NCBI GenBank assembly: GCA_003024985.2
Contig: PXIH01S0012313.1
Strand: one strand, 5' to 3'
DNA: 11,361 nt
Source of the DNA: Euperipatoides rowelli
Lineage: Eukaryota > Onychophora > Udeonychophora > Euonychophora > Peripatopsidae
The translations under genes and the position numbers were made by a program. Below are positions 7,539 through 11,361 of this stretch, piece after piece. Position 1 is the first letter of the stretch, and the number at the start of each line of letters is the position of its first letter. The notes below the pieces were generated by a model, which saw only the letters and a program-made list of their open reading frames with translations, did not search any database and was not told the origin of the DNA.

Positions 7539-7904
7539 ATGAGTTCTAGACCATGGGTTCTTTTTTTTTTAACAGGAATTTGGTTCATTAATAAGAAATA
7601 TTTTGATTACCACTTTTTTTTAGTCCTTTTAGAGTCTTGTTTAACTGATTTCTTCAATTGTAAGAAAGGGTTTCTTTTTTATGTGGACAACAGGAAAAAT
7701 TATTGTTTATTATTGGCTATACCAGCTTGTAGTTCTGCGACTATCATTGATATTAATTCTCATCCCCATCAGGCCTTGGTGTTACTGCTAGGCCAAGTCT
7801 TGACAACCATGGATCCTTATTACTTGATCATAGTGGTGGCCAGTGTTACTCAACTGCCAGTCTACGGACTGATGCCAGTCCGTGCAAAATTTCACAGGGC
7901 TTAG
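7539..7904 (+). other. 121-codon open frame, doubtful; GC-richer 3' half
   Basis: The frame opens at ATG 7539 and stops at 7902-7904. Its first half is Phe-, Leu- and Tyr-rich because it reads through T-runs, so it does not look like a selected protein. The second half, from about 7715, is clearly richer in G and C than its surroundings and reads as a hydrophobic stretch I do not recognise (it includes GQVLTTMDPYY and ASVTQLPVYG). A TTTTAACAG at about 7565-7575 could be a splice acceptor. Possibilities are a terminal exon, a degenerate SINE or retrotransposon piece, or chance. Confidence 0.15.
7864..7883. repeat. Hairpin with a perfect 8-bp GC-rich stem
   Basis: ACGGACTG (7864-7871) pairs with CAGTCCGT (7876-7883) around an ATGC loop. 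It lies at the end of the GC-richer patch. It is not followed by a T-run and does not match the histone-type 3' stem-loop. Confidence 0.75.
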
Positions 7905-7921
7905 TCTGCATATCTAAAGAT

Positions 7922-8170
7922 AAACTATTATCTTAAAGGGATGGGTGGGGGAAATTGGGAAGGGGCAAGCTAATAATTTTAAATTTATATGGTAACCTTA
8001 TAATGGTTTGGCTTGTAATGGGGGGGGGGGTGTCAGGACAAGCCCCCATTATAAACTATGACGGTTATGTATAATGCCAATTATGACGATTATGTTTTTC
8101 ATTCACGACGCAATTATTTAATAGTTTATCTTGTAAAGGGGGGGGGGGTGTCAGGACAAGCCTTCATTAT
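7922..8170 (+). repeat. Two or three copies of a G-tract plus TGTCAGGACAAGCC repeat
   Basis: CTTGTAA, one base, then G10-11 and TGTCAGGACAAGCC occur at 8012-8044 and again at 8130-8162, 118 bases apart. A third, diverged copy (ATCTTAAAGGG, G-rich, GGGGCAAGC) begins near 7929. At 8000-8055 the first copy also forms an inverted repeat: TTATAATGG and GGCTTGT on the left pair with ACAAGCC and ATTATAA on the right. Confidence 0.75.
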
Positions 8171-8582
8171 ATATATTAGAGGGGGAATGCTGAAAAAGGC
8201 TGAATGAAATAATTAGACACTAAGATAATAACTACAAGAAGGTAGAGGCATGCATATGCTTTATTGGAATAGTCAAGCTTCCTAGTCTAAAGGTATATAG
8301 AGTTCACTAAAGCAGGAGTTCATAGTCTGAGATAATAATAAAGGATTGATCTTACCAGGCCTGGCTGCGACGGTTGTCGTGGAATCCGAGCACAGTCTTT
8401 TGGTGTAGTCGAACGGTATTTCTAGCACTGATGAGGGAGCTTCTGGAAGGCAGGATTTCTCAAGCCTTCTATAACATACTACTCAACATAAAAATTAAAT
8501 AAATATAAAGATACTAGATATTGGCTAAGAGAACTAAATCAGATACTAGTTAGCCTTCGCTCGAAATGGATTTCAAATGACA
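8135..8582 (+). mobile_element. Possible polypurine tract plus LTR (speculative)
   Basis: Seen: AAAG11 at 8135-8148 abuts TGTCAGG at 8149. A candidate end AAATGACA finishes at 8582, giving a 5-bp TGTCA/TGACA inverted pair, and AATAAA lies between them at 8337-8342. Known: the 3' LTR of a retrotransposon starts with TG directly after a purine tract, ends with CA, and carries a poly(A) signal. Against: no second LTR, primer-binding site, gag or pol sequence or 5-bp target duplication is visible, and the same G-tract plus TGTCAGG junction also occurs at 8020-8031. Confidence 0.3.
8285..8482 (-). other. Open 66-codon frame with a possible splice donor, unknown
   Basis: The frame is open between TGA (8483-8485) and TAG (8282-8284) on the minus strand and has no ATG near its start. 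The part from about 8467 down to 8356 is markedly richer in G and C than its surroundings. It ends at GCCTG followed by GTAAG (8351-8355), a good donor, and TATAG lies just upstream of 8467 as a possible acceptor. The peptide (for example SSVLEIPFDYTKRLCSDS) is not one I recognise. It overlaps the speculative LTR; at most one of the two readings is right, and both may be wrong. Confidence 0.2.
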
Positions 8583-9600
8583 AGATCGATTATGAAAAAC
8601 TTTTGAGAAGTTCTTTCTTTGTAGACTAAAAGGGAAGACGAGCTCGTTCTTCAGTGTGCTGTTGCATGTGTCTATTCTTTCCTAGGAATTCTGGGAACTC
8701 TTTAGTTCTTAATTAATGCAGGTATACTGAAAGGGTCTTTGTTGTGATAATCAAATAATCAGTTCAACATATTAATTGACTTTGCTTGTATTTAAAATAT
8801 CTAAAGTGTCTATTTCTAGTTTCATTATCTTGATGTGTTAAATATTTATTATAATATTTAAGGAAGGGGGGGGGGTCCTGCTACAACCTAATAAATAAAG
8901 TTATCATATGATCAGCAATACACAGTAAGAAATGTACACAAATTCCAAACATACTAGAATTTTGTTTTTGATTTACAATAATGAACCAATAAATCATCTT
9001 GCAATTAACCAATAGAGTTATATCTAAGTTATTAGAGTAAAATAAATTACAAAATGAATATTATAAATCAATTCTTAAATTGAACACTAAGATTAATTTA
9101 TAAAATTTAAGTTCAAATAATCAATATTATTTGAACCTTCCCCTGCTTCACTATATGCATTTTAATGTCCAATTTTTATTATATATCTTACAAAAATTAT
9201 TGACTATTATTTGTATAAATTAATCATAATGTGTAAATCGTTAATCGATTCTTTTATGAAATATTAAGATTGGTGTTTATATGTTAATAATTTATATGAA
9301 AAATCCCCATTTAATTTTAAACCCACCACTTCCTTCCGTAAGCACTACTTTAGGAAAAAAAAATTGTCAATCTAACAACAGGCTCAAAATTTTTATTAGA
9401 ATAAAAGAAATTATAGTAGAAATATTAAATTATTTCATAAATTATTAAAATTGAAAAATAATACCGAGTAACAATCTTTACAGGAATATTTTATATAAAT
9501 AAATAACATTGGTTTTACTTTCAAAACCACCTCTGACTTCTGTACCCACATTACAATATTTAACCAAAATACTATTAGGAAATCTCAAAAGTTGTAAATC
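8583..9600. other. AT-rich intergenic DNA, no gene seen
   Basis: It contains a G10 run at 8866-8875 and a perfect hairpin at 9111-9136, listed separately. No ORF or RNA gene is supported. Confidence 0.6.
9111..9136. repeat. Perfect hairpin, 11-bp stem and 4-base loop
   Basis: GTTCAAATAAT (9111-9121) pairs with ATTATTTGAAC (9126-9136) around CAAT. The AT-rich stem lies in AT-rich DNA, and no associated element ends were identified. Confidence 0.85.
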
Positions 9601-9767
9601 TTAAAAGCCATTGTTCAAAAAAAAATGTTGGTATGGTGTTCTATTGACAGTGAACTGTGAACTGGATAACCATAGTATTATGTGATAACATAATTGACAA
9701 TCCAAAAAATAGTGAAAACTTATGTATAGCCAAAAATTAAATACTATTGTATGCAGTGAACCCCATT

Positions 9768-10182
9768 GATGCCATGAGGACCACTGGTGATCCTCAGTAA
9801 GAGTTACCAATGTGCCATAAGGATTCTGTGTATTCCTCAACAGTTATTTCAATATTAATTATTTTTATTGGCATGGCATGTACATAAAGTTAAAGTTATA
9901 TAGTATAGCTCACTATAGGCTAAATTCTCATACAGTACATCACATTTTTATCTGATTTGAGTTGTGCTGCCATCTGAAGGTGTTTTTCTTAATTATTTCT
10001 ATCATTTGGTTGCATTTTAACAGGTTAAATTGGTGTTTTTTATTAACATTTTGTTATATTGGTAAATATTATAAATTATGTTGTAGATTGCACTTGGTTT
10101 CTCCGAATTTCTTGTAATACTTATGGGATAGGCCTATACCATAAATATTACCTAGGTGCCATGAGTTTCACTGGTGATATTA
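9768..10182. repeat. Three copies of a 28-bp palindromic GCCATGAG/CACTGGTGAT unit
   Basis: Copies lie at 9768-9795, 9811-9838 and 10155-10182 and align without gaps. All share TGCCAT and a central CTG-G block; the first and third both read GCCATGAG...CACTGGTGAT. The first copy is itself a hairpin: GAGGACCA and TGATCCTC around CTGG, one mismatch in 8 bp. Such clustered palindromic units recall subterminal repeats of cut-and-paste transposons, possibly piggyBac-like, but no termini or target duplication were found. The 79-residue minus-strand ORF at 9601-9840 reads through this repeat and is not taken as a gene. Confidence 0.5.
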
Positions 10183-11137
10183 CATTTTGAAGCATAATAA
10201 CTTCTTCTTTTTTTATCTTTATGTATATTTCACTATTTTCTATTAATAAAAGTTAGTTGTTCTGAAATTTTTATTGAGGCCCCGGGGTAATCATTTTTTT
10301 TTTTTATATGGTGGCAGTCAATAGGTTTTAATTAGCAAGTCATTAGCAAAGCAGTTACATGATAGCAAAACTAGGATTTTGTTAAATTTAACCAATCATA
10401 ATGATAAATTCAGTCAGACCTATTTGGCTGGTAATAAATATATTTTTGCTACAATTTTTCTTACTCAGCCAATCATTAATTCTGTTTCCACTCTAATTAT
10501 CTACTGGATAGACATTATTCTTTTTTTTTATATGATTCATGTATAACATGTTTTTAAAATAATATAATTATCAAAAAATTGTTAGCAATTTTTTTATATA
10601 AAAAAAATTGAACGCTGCTTATAAAATTTAGAAATTTCTAGTTTACATTACTATAATAATTTTGAATTTTAATATTAAATTTAATTTAAATATTGATTGA
10701 TTCTTAAAATGTTAAATGTAATATGAACAAATAAAATTATGGATATGAACTATATATATATTTTATTGTATAAATGTGAAAGCAACACATATCTGAAATA
10801 TAAAAATACAATGTCTGATTTTAATAACAACTCTAACTGTATTTACTCCAAAGAGATTAAAAATAGTGTAGCCATTGTTATAAGTAAGTTATAATTACTA
10901 TTGAGTGAATAAAACGTAAAAATAGTAATGTTACTGCATCCACTGGGTCAATTAATAGGCCTACTACTGACTTCTCAAAAATTCATTGAAAATCAAATAC
11001 TCTTGAAATTAAAGATTTTGTTTTATATTTTCACCTGCAAAACAAATCTAATTAAAATTTTGCTCTGAGGTAATATACTGCTGTTTCTCAGCCAAGTCAT
11101 AGTTCTTGTCCAAGTAATCAGAGGAGTGCATTCCTAC
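9839..11137. other. AT-rich intergenic DNA, no gene seen
   Basis: It holds the third 28-bp unit, the palindromic word ATAGGCCTAT near 10130, GGCCCCGGGG near 10279, and an AT-only inverted repeat at 10586-10610 (CAATTTTTTT with AAAAAAATTG). No coding or RNA feature is supported. Confidence 0.55.
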
Positions 11138-11361
11138 CAGGGGCATAGCTCACTATAGCAAATGTAGTTCTAACTTAGGGTCCTATTAAATTAAGGGCCC
11201 TACTAAAATATTACAAAATAAATGCTATTGGTCAAAGTAGATTACATAATGTTAGCTATAGAATATAATTATGCCCGTAAAAGTGATTTAAAATATATCA
11301 TTAATGCTTTTACTATTGTAAATATGTGAAAAAGTAAAATTTAAACGTTTTTATTAAATTT
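11138..11361 (+). mobile_element. Possible hAT-like left terminus, cut by the window edge
   Basis: CAGGGGCATAGCTCACTATAG starts at 11138; termini of the form CAGGGGCGTAGC are common in hAT-type elements. ATTCCTAC (11130-11137) would be the 8-bp target duplication. A GGGTCCTATTAAATTAAGGGCCCTA stretch follows near 11179. The other end is outside the window, so neither the inverted repeat nor the duplication can be confirmed. Confidence 0.35.

Noticed and set aside
7740-7830. tRNA-derived SINE, from a box A-like TGGCCTAGCAG on the minus strand (about 7790-7800)
   Set aside because: No box B-like GGTTCGA sequence follows at a suitable distance, and no tail or target duplication was found.
9601-9840. 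79-codon minus-strand ORF
   Set aside because: It has no recognisable domain, lies in AT-rich DNA and starts within the palindromic 28-bp repeats, so it is best explained by chance.
10586-10610. Palindrome of T-run and A-run as a functional hairpin
   Set aside because: CAATTTTTTT and AAAAAAATTG pair, but runs of A and T form such palindromes easily in this composition.

Overview
This window is AT-rich eukaryotic DNA, almost certainly from an invertebrate animal. It holds no host gene I can recognise. The evidence for an animal is a non-LTR retrotransposon whose protein joins a PHD finger to an APE-type endonuclease, a Helitron-like element with a minisatellite core, hAT-type terminal sequences, and many A/T, G and C homopolymers. 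A mollusc or a similar marine or freshwater invertebrate would fit, but the sequence does not prove a taxon. Three ambiguous bases (791, 1239, 3241) point to a draft assembly.

Layout. 1-947 (minus strand) is the 5' part of a non-LTR retrotransposon ORF: a C4HC3 PHD finger, then an endonuclease domain with all signature motifs, broken by one frameshift in a 7-A run. The reverse transcriptase would lie beyond the left edge. About 1290-1470 looks like the 3' end of a non-LTR element on the opposite strand, and a perfect 13-bp-stem hairpin follows directly. 1664-2069 is a small non-autonomous hAT-type element with a perfect 8-bp target site duplication. 2197-2346 is one end of a different hAT-like element, rich in TGAAC/GTTCA palindromes. 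2366-2430 has a pair of GTGTACC repeats.

3370-4209 is the best-structured element. It is a Helitron-like transposon with a TC 5' end, a 3' hairpin plus CTAGT, insertion between A and T, and an internal array of five units of about 148 bp. About 4600-5160 holds a second, much older and strongly diverged array with a similar period. 5160-7500 is AT-rich DNA with simple repeats and no supported gene. 7715-7905 is a GC-richer patch of unknown nature. 7920-8170 has repeats built on G11 tracts joined to TGTCAGGACAAGCC, possibly a polypurine tract and LTR start, followed by a GC-richer segment (8350-8470) that carries an open minus-strand frame. 9768-10182 has three copies of a 28-bp palindromic unit. 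A hAT-like terminus begins at 11138 and runs off the right edge.

No set of genes works together here. The window is a graveyard of mobile elements from at least three classes (non-LTR, hAT, Helitron) and perhaps an LTR element. Most predicted ORFs outside 1-947 arise from homopolymers or from reading through repeats.
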